14,413 bases of DNA from Peptococcaceae bacterium UBA5356 (lineage in GTDB: Bacteria; Bacillota; Peptococcia; DRI-13; DTU073). The notes under the pieces are model-generated. The model was not told the origin of the DNA. It made no database searches and worked only from the letters and a program-made list of their open reading frames with translations. The position numbers and the translations under genes are program-made. Location: the NCBI GenBank assembly GCA_002407935.1, contig DHPU01000031.1:1-14413 (forward strand). Reading direction: 5' to 3'. Below are positions 13,545 through 14,413 of this stretch, piece by piece. The stretch's first letter is position 1. The number at the start of each line of letters is the position of its first letter.

Positions 13545-14243
13545 TTGCATGAAAAGTTAAAAGGAAAACTCATCGTAATTGAGGCGCCTGATGGCAGTGG
13601 AAAAAAAACTCAAGCGGATTTGCTTTTTGCTAGGTTGAAGCAAGAAAAATATCCGGTCAAAAAAGTAGAGTTTCCGAATTATAAAAGTGATTCTTCTGCT
13701 TTGGTAAAAATGTATTTAAAGGGGGATTTTGGGAAAGACCCTAGTGAGGTAAATCCTTATGTTGCTTCGACTTTTTATGCGGTGGATCGTTATGCTGCTT
13801 TTAAAACGGAGTGGCAGGGGTTTTATGAAGAGGGCGGAATTATTATTGCTGATCGTTATACGACCTCGAATATGGTTCATCAGGCGGCTAAATATCATAC
13901 AGAGGCAGAAAAAGAGCAATATCTTGAGTGGTTGTGGAATTTTGAATTTAAGCTTTTTGCTTTGCCGGTACCGGATTTAGTTTTTTTCCTGGATATGCCC
14001 CCTGAATTTAGTGAAAAATTGATTATGGAGAGAAAAAATAAAATTACTGGGGAAAGTAAAAAGGATATTCATGAAACAAGCAGGGATTTTTTACAGATGT
14101 CTTATCAAAATGCTTGTTGGGTAGCTGAAAAGTATAATTGGGTGAAGATTAACTGTGTGAAGGAGAAGCGTATTAAGGCTGCTATGGAAATTCACAAAAG
14201 TATTTTTAATTTTTGTAAGAACATATTTTCAACTGGGAACTAG
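13545..14243 (+). CDS. Thymidylate-kinase-like P-loop nucleotide kinase (divergent paralogue)
   Basis: A 232-residue protein of the dTMP kinase fold, expected to phosphorylate a (deoxy)nucleoside monophosphate. Family signs are IVIEAPDGSGKKTQ near the N-terminus (10-23), VEFPNY, VASTFYAVDRYAA (73-85), and IIADRYTTSNMVHQ (100-113) with the DRY motif. VFFLDMPPE and KDIHE follow in the lid region. Two features are odd. The first P-loop residue is Ala14 instead of Gly, and the residue after the catalytic Lys20 is Lys21 instead of Ser/Thr. The KD-HE lid lacks the usual arginine-rich LID. This matches a distinct Firmicutes sub-family of about 230 residues that I recall as annotated thymidylate kinase, beside the canonical tmk near holB. 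The TTG start has TGGAGGT 8 nt upstream. It is 40 nt after htrA. Confidence 0.85.
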   Translation: MHEKLKGKLIVIEAPDGSGKKTQADLLFARLKQEKYPVKKVEFPNYKSDSSALVKMYLKGDFGKDPSEVNPYVASTFYAVDRYAAFKTEWQGFYEEGGIIIADRYTTSNMVHQAAKYHTEAEKEQYLEWLWNFEFKLFALPVPDLVFFLDMPPEFSEKLIMERKNKITGESKKDIHETSRDFLQMSYQNACWVAEKYNWVKINCVKEKRIKAAMEIHKSIFNFCKNIFSTGN

Positions 14244-14262
14244 TAGGTTTATTTGCTATAAT
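14234..14262 (+). promoter_or_regulatory. Extended -10 promoter for the coiled-coil gene
   Basis: TGCTATAAT (14254-14262) is a perfect TATAAT with an extended TGn. The -35 (TGGGAA, 14234-14239, spacing 17) is poor, which is common for extended -10 promoters. It overlaps the last codons of the kinase-like gene and lies about 38 bp before the next start codon. Confidence 0.68.
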
Positions 14263-14300
14263 AAGAATTAACTGTTAGCGGGAAAGGAGGAACGATTTTA

Positions 14301-14413
14301 TTGAGCGAAAAGATATACAATTTAATGGAAAAAATGTATATTGAGTTTACAGGTAGATTTGAAAAAATGGACAGTAGGTTTGATAACTTGGAGAACAGGT
14401 TTGATAACTTGGA
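14301..14413 (+). CDS. Coiled-coil heptad-repeat protein, 3' end outside the window
   Basis: A TTG start 10 nt after AAAGGAGG opens a frame that runs off the window end; 37 codons are visible. The product begins MSEKIYNLMEKMYIEFTG and then falls into seven-residue units RFEKMDS, RFDNLEN, RFDNLE, an obvious heptad pattern with Phe and Leu/Met at the core positions. It should form a long coiled coil, the length of which cannot be judged here. Such short cytoplasmic repeat proteins are common in Clostridia and have no settled function. It has its own promoter, so it is likely a separate transcript from the htrA operon. Confidence 0.8.
   Translation, partial: MSEKIYNLMEKMYIEFTGRFEKMDSRFDNLENRFDNL
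14355..14413 (+). repeat. 21-bp in-frame tandem repeats encoding heptads
   Basis: Units start at 14355, 14376 and 14397 with a period of 21 bp. The second and third are identical over the visible 17 bp (AGGTTTGATAACTTGGA); the first is diverged. Each unit encodes one coiled-coil heptad, and the array continues beyond the window. Confidence 0.85.

Overview
The window looks like chromosomal DNA from a Gram-positive, spore-forming Firmicute, most likely of the Clostridia/Peptococcaceae type. Supporting signs are strong AGGAGG-type ribosome binding sites, frequent TTG and GTG starts, moderate-to-low G+C, the polA-mutM-coaE-transglycosylase gene order known from that group, and a small Gln/Asn/Lys-rich protein reminiscent of spore proteins. 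Species cannot be fixed from the sequence.

Layout. (1) 1-604: a perfect bidirectional terminator hairpin, a small minus-strand gene, and a divergent intergenic region that holds a 14-bp tandem repeat and a very good ECF-type promoter. (2) 605-2613: an ECF sigma factor and its membrane anti-sigma factor, whose outer part is a DUF4349-like domain, closed by a terminator. (3) 2739-8727: the repair/CoA/cell-wall block: polA, mutM, coaE and a small membrane-anchored lytic transglycosylase. Between mutM and coaE, where Bacillus carries ytaF, sits an AT-rich gene with its own promoter. It encodes a secreted HExxH protein resembling M91-type metallopeptidases. (4) 8750-9842: a short nicotinate phosphoribosyltransferase-like gene ended by a terminator. 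(5) 9843-14243: a leader region with a possible 44-residue ORF, then response regulator, sensor kinase, HtrA-type protease and a divergent thymidylate-kinase-like gene, all on the plus strand with short gaps and no visible terminator. (6) 14254-14413: a promoter and the start of a coiled-coil heptad-repeat protein cut by the window edge.

How the genes work together. Two envelope-surveillance modules flank a housekeeping core. The ECF sigma/anti-sigma pair is probably autoregulated from the promoter at 545-569. The two-component pair next to htrA resembles in logic the Bacillus CssRS-HtrA secretion-stress circuit. PolA and MutM act in DNA repair (MutM excises oxidised purines, PolA fills gaps). 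CoaE completes coenzyme A synthesis, and the NAPRTase-like enzyme feeds NAD salvage.

The least ordinary item is the secreted HExxH protein at 6399-7379. Its position, AT-rich Asn/Lys linker and private promoter set it apart from its conserved neighbours. I see no CRISPR array, rRNA, tRNA, insertion sequence or phage gene.
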